Source of the DNA: Elephas maximus indicus | Lineage: Eukaryota > Chordata > Mammalia > Proboscidea > Elephantidae | Direction of reading: 5' to 3' | Length of the DNA: 64,000 bases | Assembly (NCBI RefSeq): GCF_024166365.1 | Contig: NC_064820.1 | Span: forward strand, 65,573,501 to 65,637,500 | Shown: positions 55,930 to 64,000 of the stretch, piece by piece | Numbering within the stretch: the first letter of the stretch is position 1 | How the letters are laid out: every line of letters begins with the position of its first letter | Translations under genes and position numbers: made by a program | The notes under the pieces: model-generated | Databases searched by the model: none | What the model was told of the DNA's origin: nothing | The model's input: only the letters and a program-made list of their open reading frames with translations

Positions 55930-56949
55930 AAGACTCCCTTTGGTATTTCTTGTAATTTTGGTTTGGTTTTTGCAAATTCCCTAAACTTCTGTTTATCTGG
56001 AAATGTCCTAATTTTGCCTTCATATCTGAGAGAGTTTTGCTGGATATATGATTCTTGGCTGGCAATTTTTTTCCTTCAAGGCTTTATATATGTCATCCCA
56101 TTGCCTTCTTGCCTGCATGGTTTCTGCCGAGTATTCCGAGCTTATTCTTATTGACTCTCCTTTGTAGGTGCCTTTTTGTTTATCCCTAGCTGCTCTTAAA
56201 ATTCTCTCTTTATCTTTGGTTTCAGCAAGTTTGATTATAATATGTCTTGGTGACTTTCTTTTGGGATCTACCTTGTGTGGGGTTTGATGAGCATATTTGA
56301 TAGATATCTTCTCATCTTTCATATAAAAAAAAATCATATATCAGGGAAGTTTTCTGCCAACAGATCTTCAACCATTCTCTCTGCATTTTCTGTTATCCTC
56401 CCCTTTTCTGGTACTCATAAGTTATTTTCTTGATAGAGACCCACATAATTCTTAGCATTTCTTCATTTTTAAAAATTCTTTTATCTGATTTTTCCTCATA
56501 TATGTTGGTGTCAAGTGCTTTATCTTCAGTCTCTCTAATTCTGACTTCCATTGGCTCAATTCTGCTTCTATGACTTTCTGTTGTCTAATTCTCAAATTTT
56601 ATTGTTAATCTTCTGAATTTCTGTTTGCTATCTGTATGCATTCTGTTTGCTGTCTCTCTATGCATTCTTGCGGCCTATTAAATTTGTCATTATGCTCTGC
56701 TTTAATCTTCTTAAGTTCTAATTCTATGTCTGTGTGTTCCTTGGCAGCAGCGTAATCAGCCTGCGGGGTGCTGGTTCCCACTGGGTAAAGTCTGACAGTT
56801 CCTCGCTGCTTCTGAACCGTCTCTTCTTCCCCCATCACTCGGTCCGATTCCTCAACTTTGTCTTTGATTGTCATATATAATCGAGTCACTTGTTTTTTCA
56901 GATCTTTGTTGTAAGAGGGACCACTGGAAGCATCTGACTTCTCCACCAT
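55930..56949 (-). pseudogene. L1 ORF1 remnant
   Basis: About 340 codons of ORF1, the RNA-binding chaperone of L1. The N-terminal part (56605-56949) starts M-V-E-K-S-D and is charged and coiled-coil-like (E-L-E-L-K-K-I-K-A-E). The C-terminal domain (56020-56337) shows P-R-H-I-I-I-K-L-A, R-I-L-R-A-A-R-D-K, S-A-E-T-M-Q-A-R-R and I-I-Y-P-A-K-L, all familiar ORF1p CTD landmarks. Past 56020 the frame continues as F-R-E-F-A-K-T-K-P-K-L-Q-E-I. The central RNA-recognition part (56340-56600) is frame-broken. Confidence 0.93.
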
Positions 56950-56999
56950 CTTGGCCCTGCCTCCTTCCCACTCATTCTTAAGATAATTTGCCTTCTAAT

Positions 57000-58745
57000 A
57001 TTGGAAAAAATGAAATTATCTGTGAGAACATCATCAAGTCCTTTCTGCAGCCAATACTATACTCTTACCTATACCACATCCATTGTTTTCACTTCCTTCT
57101 CCTACCCCAGTCCCAGTATGCCATCCCTAGCCTCATCAGGGGCCTTGCCTCTCTTTTCTGAACCCTCAGCCCCTCTCTCTCTCCTGAATTCTAGTTATTA
57201 ATATTTAAACTCACCAGAATCTCCTACATCTTAAACCACCCTGAGCAGCTATTTCTTGCTCCCCATCACCCCTTATGTTTAAATTTTTTTGAAGGAGTTG
57301 TCTCCACTGTCTGTCCCCCACTCCTTCTTTCCTGCTCACTCTGCAACTGGTCTTCTGCCACCGCCACCCTGAACTTACTTCTCTAAAATGACCAGTGACT
57401 TCCATGTTGCTAAAATCACTGGGCATTTTTTAGCCCATATCTTCTTTGATCTTTTGGTAGCCTTGGACACTGTTGTGTACTCTTCTCAAACATTCTGTCC
57501 TTGGCTTCCACAGCACCATCGCTTCTGATGTTCCCTCATACTCTCTAGTTAATCAATCTCAACTCCTTTGTAGGCATTTCTTCCTCTGCCATTCCCATAC
57601 AAGTTAATTTAAAGCTAATTTATTTTGAGGACATGTCCCTGGCCCTTTTCTCTTCTCATTCTATACCTCTTCTTTAGCACCTCCATTCACTCCTTCAGTT
57701 AGCTTCAGTTATCATGTCTATATCTTTGTCCAGATCTTTCTACTAAGTCTAACTAGTAGACATCTCAAGCTCTGCGTGATCAAGCCCATCTACCCTCCAG
57801 TGTTTTCTCCCTCAAAGAATGACACTATCCATCTATTGGGCAAGTCAGAGACTTGGGAGTCCCCATCCACCGCTATCTTTTAGCCAACTCTCCATTATCT
57901 CTTGAATTTACCCCCTTGGCTACTGTCCTAGCTCAGGCCACCATTTTCTCATCATCAAACCAGCTTCCTAATTGGTCTCCTTGCTCTGTCTTTCCCCTCC
58001 TCGATCAATTCTCCACATCCTCTATACTCCCTGCTTTAACCCTTTCAATGGCTTCCTCCTTCCCTCAGAATGGAGCCCTGGTGGCACAGGAGTTAAAAGC
58101 GGAGCTGCTAACCAAAACGTCAACAATTTGAATCCACCAGCTGCTCCTTGGAAACTATATGGGGTAGTTTTACTCTGTCCTATAGGATCATTATGAGTTG
58201 GAATTGACTTGTCATTAATGGGTTTGTTTTTTTTTTTGTTTTAACACTCAGGATTAATTCTAAATTCCTTAAGTTTACAGGGCCCTGCAGTAGCTTGGGG
58301 TCATTCATCAGTCTCTCCCCCCATGCTTCTAAGATTCAGTCATACTGAACTGCTTTCAGTTTTTAATACTCTACGTTCTCGCTCATCTCTGAGTCTTTGA
58401 ATATGCTGCTCCCTCTGTCTGGATGCCACTTTTCTTCTTCTCTTGGATAGCTCCCACTCATCCTTCAGATCTCAGCTTAAACTTCTCTTCCTCCAGAACT
58501 CTGGCTTGATCACCACTACCGTAGTTTAGGTGTTTCTCCCTGCCCCCTCCTCCATAGCACCCTGTGTTTCCTCTATTGTAACCACTATTGTACTGTAATG
58601 TAATTGGTTCTTTACTTCTGCTCCCTCCACAGGACTGAAATTTAAGAGGGAGCTTATGGTTGCCTTCAATACCACTTGCCTCCTGCCACAGTCTCTGGCA
58701 CATAGTAAATGCCAAATAATCATTGCATGAATTAATAAATGCAGA
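57000..58745 (+). mobile_element. L2 LINE, RT region to 3' end, with SINE insertion
   Basis: Colinear with the L2 copy at 5690-7195 and longer. 'AATGACCAGTGACTTCCATG' and 'TTGATCTTTTGGTAGCCTTG' mark RT motif A (readable as A-L-D-T-V). Downstream: 'CTCATCATCAAACCAGCTTC', 'TTCAATGGCTTCCTCCTTCC', 'TCTGGCACATAGTAAATGCC' and a final AATTAATAAATGC. An AfroSINE (58073-58240) sits inside. No intact ORF. Confidence 0.8.
58073..58240 (+). mobile_element. AfroSINE, sense, inside L2
   Basis: 'GGAGCCCTGGTGGCACAGGA', 'GCTGCTAACCAAAACGTCAA', 'TTTACTCTGTCCTATAGGAT', and a T-rich tail. The L2 flanks carry CTCAGAAT on the left and CTCAGGAT on the right, a slightly decayed target duplication. Confidence 0.9.
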
Positions 58746-59713
58746 CCAACCACCATTTCACAAGGCATTTTAACAAAAGAAACATAAATGGATCCTTGCT
58801 GTCTTTGTGGAATCATTAGAGGGAAGAAGCATAATAAAGGTATTCTACAAAGTTAGAATTATAATTCTGAATAATTTGTTAGAGCTGTCCCTGTGGTGAT
58901 ACATTTTAGAATTTAAGAAATTTTGCAATTATACATGCCTTCATCTTCCTTTTTAAAAGTATGTGTGTGAGCATGTGTGTGACAGAGAGAGAGAGAATAG
59001 CTCTGACAAATTGGTCTTTGTAGTCCAGTAGTTTGAATTAGAAGTCTGTGTGAAGGTTGTTCTTTAGCAAGTTTTCCAAAACTTATCTTGAGGCAAGAGT
59101 GTAGTAACTGAGTATTAAAAAATGTATTTTAGTAGCAGCTATAGACATGCACAGTCTGTATTGCTGAGGAAATCTTAACATGAAGATACCTAAAGTGCAT
59201 TGTCGAAATAAAGCAATATATGCATTCCAAGATCTGTGTTGGAATTAACAATGTCAGTTGACAGAAGAAGTGTTTGGGAGTTAGAAAATGTGGCTATTTG
59301 CTCAGATTAATTCTGAGAGAGGGGGAAGAAAATCAGTGAGCACATGAATCCAAACAGTCTTCAGACAGACTTTCTAGGAATGAGGTCAGAGTAAAAGCAA
59401 AACTTTTACAAACTAAGAGAAGTAAACATCAAGTTGAAAAATAAATAAAGCAGGAAGAGAAATGGCATAGGTCTAGTTTTTAAAAGAAGAGAACTGAGGT
59501 CCTTAGTTCTTAAAGTTCTTAGCAGATCTCATGGAATTCCCAGTAAGAAAACCAAGAAAACATGACTGTCCACACTGGATTATCAAAGCTGTATTCTTTT
59601 CCTTTGCTCCAGAGCTGTAAAGAATTATCCACAACAATACTGTGCTCTCCACCCTGAACCTGGCCTCTGCAGGGCTCTCTAGCACACTGAGTTGCATCCC
59701 TTCTACCATTTTT
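58746..59713. other. No gene; unassigned sequence
   Basis: A GA run of about 12 bases lies at about 58984-58995. No repeat family or exon recognised. Confidence 0.45.
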
Positions 59714-59912
59714 ATTGTTGTTGGGTGCCGTCAGGTGGACTGACTCATGGCAGCTTCATGTGTACAAGAACGAAGCATTGCCCAGTCCTGTGCTGTCTTC
59801 ATGACCGTTGGTATGTTTGAGTTCACTGCTGTGGCTATTGTGTCAGTCCATCTCATTGAGGATTTCCCTCACTTTTGCTAACCTTCTGCTTTACCTCACA
59901 TGATGTTCCACC
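59714..59912 (-). mobile_element. RTE LINE 3' end, antisense, short and old
   Basis: 'TTATTGTTGTTGGGTGCCGT' (3' end inverted), 'AGCATTGCCCAGTCCTGTGC', 'TGTGTCAGTCCATCTCATTG'. More divergent than other RTE tails here. Confidence 0.85.
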
Positions 59913-60074
59913 ATCTTACACACACAGAAATCCGGAACTCTCCCTCACCTCTACTGCCAGTCGGAAAGTCTAATCAGTTCTTCCCATGTATCAGCTCCTG
60001 GGCCTACCCACTACCTCTACCCTGACCACACCCCCTGCCACATCTCCTCCCAGGCCCGCTGGCAGGAAGGAACC

Positions 60075-60325
60075 TCTGTAGTACAGTGATTAAGCAGTGG
60101 GCTTTAGAGACAGATTGCCCAGGGTCACAACCTGGTTACTAGCATACTAGCCTTGGCCCAGTTATTCCCTGTGTCTCTGTCTCCTGTTGTGTGAAAAGAG
60201 GCGGATAATAGCATCTGGCTCAAAGGGTTGTATGAGGGTTAAATGAGACAATGCCTATAAAGCTCATAGAACAATACTTGGTCCACAGTAAAATGCTCCA
60301 TAAACAGTAGTTATTATTATTCCTT
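60075..60325 (+). repeat. MIR, nearly full length
   Basis: 'GTAGTACAGTGATTAAGCAG' (tRNA-like start), 'CAGATTGCCCAGGGTCACAA', 'AATGAGACAATGCCTATAAA' and 'ATAAACAGTAGTTATTATTA' span the MIR consensus in sense. Confidence 0.88.
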
Positions 60326-60419
60326 ATTGTTCCCTTGCTTCCTTTCTTGCCTTATTTGAATCCATTTCCCTGGAGTGATTATTTCAAAATAAACCCTGGT
60401 CATGTTACCTTCCCGCTGA

Positions 60420-60592
60420 AACAAACAAAAAAAAATCATTGCAGTCAAGTCAATTCTGACTCATAGCAACCCTATAGGACAGAGTAGAAATGCCCTGTAG
60501 AGTTCCCAAGGAAGCGGCTGGTGGATTTGGACTGCCACCTTTTGATTAGCAGCCAAGTTCTTAACCACTGCACACTTGGAAAAGTTCCCTGG
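60420..60592 (-). mobile_element. AfroSINE, antisense, inside L2
   Basis: 'CATTGCAGTCAAGTCAATTC', 'AGAGTAGAAATGCCCTGTAG', 'TGATTAGCAGCCAAGTTCTT', 'AACCACTGCAC'. Tail side at the left next to A-rich sequence. Confidence 0.88.
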
Positions 60593-61017
60593 GGCTTTTA
60601 GGAAAAGCCTAAGTCCTCACAAAGGTCCAGAAGCCCAGGCTTGGTCTGGGCCCTACCTCCCTCTCCAGCCTCATTTTGCACCCTATCCCCTGCATTCTCA
60701 AAGCTCCAGACACTCTGACCTTCTTTCAGTTCTTCAAATTGGCTGAGCTTTTTCTCACCTCAGGGCTTTTACACAAGCTGCTTCCTCTGCCCGGAATGCC
60801 GACTCATCCTTCCCGTCTCAGCTGGAGTCTCATCACTTCCTCAGGAAGACCTTCCCCAGCCTCCCTAACTAGGTCAAACCTCTCGACAGCTATGGCTCCG
60901 TGCACTTCTCATAGCCCTTCTATGTGGTTATTAGATTAACATCTCTCTCACCACTGCAGTGGAAGCTCTATGAAGGCAGGGACCATGTCTATTTTTGCTT
61001 TAGTCCAACCTTCAGGG

Positions 61018-61112
61018 TGCCCTGGTAGTGCCATGGTTACAGTGTTTGGCTGCTACCCGAAAGGTCAGTGGTTTGAACTCACCAGCTGCTCTGTGGGAGA
61101 AAGATGTAGCCT
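61018..61112 (+). mobile_element. AfroSINE head, 3' truncated
   Basis: 'GTGCCCTGGTAGTGCCATGG', 'GGTCAGTGGTTTGAACTCAC' and 'GCTCTGTGGGAGAAAGATGT' make up the tRNA-like head and start of the long-variant body. The rest is missing, unusual because retroposons normally lose the 5' end; a later deletion is the simplest cause. Confidence 0.82.
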
Positions 61113-61159
61113 AAGGCTCAGAGCCTACCATAGTTCCTGATACATAACATGGTAGGTGT

Positions 61160-61256
61160 GCAATCAATATATCTTAAAGGAAAGAAGGGAGGGAGGAACA
61201 GAGGGAGGGAAGGAGGAACTGAGGGAGGGAGGGAGGGAAGACTGAAGGAAGGAAAG
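61160..61256. repeat. GGGA/GGAA purine tract
   Basis: Imperfect GGGA and GGAA tetramers on the + strand, nearly pure purine over about 95 bases, directly after the 3' end of an L2. Confidence 0.93.
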
Positions 61257-61259
61257 ACA

Positions 61260-62005
61260 AATGAACATCTGAATGTCTTTGTTTTGGAGGCAACACCGCT
61301 AAGGAGATTTGTGGGGGTCACGAGGAACCATCTCACACCACAACCCTTCTGTGCTTCTCGCACCTCCCACTGCCTTTGATTCATTAAGGAGTTTAGTTTT
61401 TAATTCAGTTTCAGTGTTTATTATTAGGAAAAATTGTGCTTGCATTGGCATTACTGTTGTGACCTCCGAATGCAGCTAGATGGGTTGTTTTTCCTTGTTC
61501 AGATATTTGTGGTCACAAGAAGGGACAAGGTGATAGATATGAAGTTGGAAGTTGCAGGGGAAATGTTTCAACCAACCAAACCCAAAAGGGACTCCTTGCC
61601 CGACACATCAGCTCTCTCCCTGGTATTTCCACTCCAAATAGAGGAGAAGCCCCATAAGGAGCTCTAGGGCAAGCAGAAGGCAGAGAATGGGGGGAGAGAA
61701 AAGTCTTTCCATTTCATCAATCTCAACCCTGTAGAGAATGTACTAAAAATGAAAGTAGGCATAAATAAAAGGATACCATTTCTCTGAACTAAAAGCAGAG
61801 GGGAGGTGCGTGCCTCCTGCTGCACATGGGTACACATAAACGAGCTTCCAAGGAACCAGAGAAAGAAAGAATGTAGATTCCGAAAGGGGTGTTTTTTCCC
61901 TTAATCCACCCTGATCTTGCATGAATGCGACAATTTAGGGAGCCAAGAAAGCGACGGGGCTTATTCAAGGCCGTGCAGAGGCCTAGAGGGAAGTTAGAAG
62001 GAAAC
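61260..62005. other. No gene; unassigned
   Basis: No coding frame of interest. The 77-codon frame at 61434-61667 is unrecognised. Nothing repeat-like that I can name. Confidence 0.45.
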
Positions 62006-62009
62006 TGAG

Positions 62010-62160
62010 GTTTATTCAGTTAACCAGCACTTTGACCTCCTACCCATGTTTAGGTACTTTGCCCTGATTTAATCCTTACATAACTCTACAAAATAGGTTT
62101 CATTACTCCCATTTTATAGATGAAGATATTGAACCTCAGAAAGGCCTGGCACAAAGGTGA
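62010..62160 (+). repeat. MIR
   Basis: 'TTTAGGTACTTTGCCCTGAT', 'CCCATTTTATAGATGAAGAT' and 'GAACCTCAGAAAGGCCTGGC' match MIR in sense. Confidence 0.78.
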
Positions 62161-62189
62161 AAACCTGTTTAGTGGAAACACTCTGAGGC

Positions 62190-62545
62190 TAACACTGCGA
62201 AGTATCCTGGTTTGGCCACTTACTTGATCTTGAGCAAGCTAGCATTCTATGCTTGAGTGTCCATATCTGCAGGGTGAGCACATGCTCTGGGGTGCCTGAG
62301 TTAATCTTGGTTTATACCTGTGGTCCCCGTGTCATTATTAATAGCATCTCCTTTCTCTCTCAAAAGTGCCCTAATTGGGAAGTTAAGTTTATTGTATGGT
62401 CATCCTATGGTCTATAAAATGGGGATAATATTACCTAGGTCATGGAGTGGTTGCAAGGAATCAATGGGACTTTGCACATAAAGTGCATGACACCTAACCA
62501 ATAGTAAGCACTCAATAAATGTTAGCTGTGATTATTATTGTTATA
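62190..62545 (+). repeat. MIR, long copy
   Basis: 'TGGTTTGGCCACTTACTTGA' and 'TCTATAAAATGGGGATAATA' are the MIR core; 'AGTAAGCACTCAATAAATGT' is the end. The core is split by about 120 bp of extra sequence (about 62275-62395). Confidence 0.78.
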
Positions 62546-62699
62546 ATTAGGAAGGCACCTAGAGAAGGGACAGCAAAGAGCTAAGCCAAGTTTTCCTACT
62601 TTACTTCCCCATCACGGTCTCTGTGAGTGGTGCTCCCTGGAACTGGGCAGCATCCAGCCTTAGGAGCTTCAGAGTGACCCAGCTGTAGTACTCCCAGCC

Positions 62700-62909
62700 G
62701 TTGTAGAGCAGTTGCCATCCAGTCAGTTTTGACTCATTGCAACCCAGGTGTGTTAGAATACCACTGTGCGCCATAGGGTTTTCAATGGCTGATTTTTCAG
62801 AACTAGATTGCCAGGCCTTTCTTCTGAGGAGCCTCTGAGTAGACTCGAATCTCCAGCCTTTCGTTAGCAGACAAGCTTATTAACCATTTGCACTACCTAG
62901 GGACTCCAG
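62700..62909 (-). mobile_element. AfroSINE-like SINE, antisense
   Basis: 'GCAGTTGCCATCCAGTCAGT', 'AGATTGCCAGGCCTTTCTTC', 'GACTCGAATCTCCAGCCTTT', head 'TTGCACTACCTAGGGACTCC'. Same subtype as 30268-30458 and 39843-40045. Confidence 0.85.
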
Positions 62910-63097
62910 CCGTTCTAGACTAGAGGCCATATGATTGCACCAAGATGGCCTTTTCTACATCTGCACTGATCAAAATCACCACCTGGTCCTTCTTAGGTCA
63001 AGTGGTTGACACTGAATTGTTTTTCTTTTATTCTAAAATTTAGAGCCCTCCCCCAAAAAAGCCCAGATTCCTTAAATAGGGAACGTCCGCAGAGAAC

Positions 63098-63352
63098 CAG
63101 GGCTTTAAACTGGTTTGTTCTGGTTCAAACTCCTGCTGAGAATTTGCATTTTCATTCCGGGTATACTGAATCAGGATCTACATTTTAACAAGATCCCCAA
63201 GTGATTTTTCATATAATAAATTTTGAGAACCACTGCTCTACTATGGCTCTCAGAATTGGTCTCAAACCAACAGTATTACCATTGCCTGGAAACCTGTTAG
63301 AAAAGCAAATTCTCAGCAGGGTTTGGAACCAGAATGAAGGTTGGAAGCCCTG
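63098..63352. repeat. MER5-like inverted repeat
   Basis: Left arm 63098-63153 and right arm 63300-63352 are imperfect reverse complements (shared core CTGCTGAGAATTTGC, plus TTCTGGTTC and CAGGGCTT). The spacer is about 146 bp. The left half ends 'TTTTGAGAACCACTG', the terminal word of MER5A. The right half has 'CCTGGAAACCTGTTAG', also MER5-like. Confidence 0.75.
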
Positions 63353-63841
63353 TATAGAATCCTGCAAATAGCCCCACCCCAGTCCCAGCCCATATTAATT
63401 AACTGAGTGGCTTAAGGGAGTTGCCTCATCTTCAAGATTAAGAGGTAGGAGTGAATGTTTTCCTCTGGCCCCCTCAAATGTTCTTGATTACAGTAATAAA
63501 AATGCTAAGCGCTATTGCCTCTTATTGGACTGAAGGCTGCTGAAAACTCCTCATTCCCTGAAGAACCTAATTGCTGATGCTAGTGCATCTAAACAGGTGT
63601 TCTTTAGATTGCTTTTCCTAACGCTTTTTCACTAGAAAGATCAATTTAAATGTTGCTTTGAGCTAATCAGTGATTGCTTCTGTATTCATCCAAATTTATA
63701 TCACTGATGCTGTGTACTGGATGAGACATTACCTTCAAAGTCTATTAACTTAAACAAGGTAGGTGATTTTTAATTTAATTCTTTGTCCTTTTCTATGTCC
63801 TCCACATTTTACACAAAATACAAAATAAGCATGTAATTAAA
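63353..63841. other. No gene; unassigned
   Basis: AT-rich DNA without recognised repeats or coding sequence. Confidence 0.45.
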
Positions 63842-63990
63842 GTAGCCCTGGTGGCACGGTGGTTAAAGCGATTGACTGCTAACTGAAAGGTTGGTGGTTC
63901 GAAACCACCAGCAGCTCCATGGGAAGAAGATGGGACAGTCTGCTTCCACAGAGATTTGAGTCGGAGTTGACTTAACAGCAGTCGGTTATG
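63842..63990 (+). mobile_element. AfroSINE, long variant, sense
   Basis: 'GTAGCCCTGGTGGCACGGTG', 'CTGCTAACTGAAAGGTTGGT', 'ACAGTCTGCTTCCACAGAGA', tail 'GAGTCGGAGTTGACTTAACA'. The middle 'GGGGCAGTTCTACTCTGTCC' block is missing, so it is internally shortened. Confidence 0.88.
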
Positions 63991-64000
63991 CATGTATTAC

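Larger units (their letters stand above)
50466..56975 (-). mobile_element. Nearly full-length L1, antisense, dead
   Basis: About 6.5 kb on the minus strand including one AfroSINE (51567-51743). 3' end: 'ATTGTGCTTTACGTGAAAGT' inverted, next to a T-rich run. 3' UTR 50480-51450, ORF2 remnants about 51450-55900, ORF1 remnants about 55930-56949. The right edge has 'CCATCTTGGCCCTGCC', the inverted 5'-terminal motif of L1s. Frameshifts throughout show it cannot move. Only the short word CTCATT is shared by both flanks, so the target duplication is lost or very short. Confidence 0.9.
60390..61145 (+). mobile_element. L2 LINE 3' end, cut by two SINEs
   Basis: 'GGTCATGTTACCTTCCCGCT' before the first SINE. 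Then 'CACCTCAGGGCTTTTACACA', 'CTGCTTCCTCTGCCCGGAAT' and 'GAAGGCAGGGACCATGTCTA', strong L2 3' landmarks. After the second SINE: 'CCTGATACATAACATGGTAG'. Confidence 0.85.

Noticed and set aside
22773-63990. CRISPR-like array from the many similar SINE words
   Set aside because: The repeats are dispersed SINE copies in both orientations with variable spacing, in clearly mammalian DNA.

Overview
This window looks like mammalian nuclear DNA from an afrotherian, most likely an elephant or a close paenungulate. The basis is the repeat content. About twenty SINEs match the AfroSINE plan: a tRNA-like head with a 3' end shared with an RTE-type LINE. The RTE LINE itself is present, including one nearly full-length copy at 41885-45003. 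Two further SINEs have a tRNA-Gly-like head on an RTE-derived body. Elephant-type L1 ends and the usual old mammalian repeats (MIR, L2, MaLR LTRs, MER5) fill much of the rest. Species assignment is inference from remembered repeat families; no database search was possible.

I found no intact cellular protein-coding gene and no convincing exon. The open frames are short and scattered. Those that resemble proteins are remnants of L1, RTE and L2 retrotransposons, plus one processed pseudogene of ribosomal protein eL22 (RPL22-like) at 19529-20429 with a perfect 22-bp target-site duplication. The window is best read as intergenic or deep intronic DNA.

Layout. 0-9 kb: nested MaLR LTRs, two tRNA-Gly/RTE SINEs, another MaLR LTR, and an old L2 split by an RTE tail. 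9-18 kb: MLT1-like LTRs split by RTE and AfroSINE insertions, a MER5-like element, L1M pieces, and long stretches with no recognisable repeat (about 12.9-15.0 and 16.2-17.7 kb). 18-25 kb: an internally deleted RTE, the RPL22 pseudogene, several L1 pieces, a SINE inside a SINE inside an L1, and an LTR with exact 5-bp duplications. 25-39 kb: low repeat density with MIRs, a composite unknown repeat at 32337-32660, and a quiet block at 36.2-38.8 kb. 39-50 kb: RTE and SINE copies, a solo LTR with exact duplications (40815-41320), the large RTE, MIRs, and an antisense ERV-type LTR. 49-57 kb: a 3' L1 piece on + facing a nearly full-length, dead L1 on - (tail to tail). 57-64 kb: an L2 on +, more SINEs and MIRs, and a MER5-like inverted repeat.

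The parts interact as a layered insertion record. L2 and MIR were cut by L1, RTE and MaLR insertions, and AfroSINEs cut into all of these. Shared 3' ends of SINE and RTE fit the known model in which RTE enzymes move the SINEs. I did not find an undescribed functional system. The most unusual items are the three-part tRNA-Gly/RTE SINEs, the composite repeat at 32337-32660, and the inverted repeat at 63098-63352.
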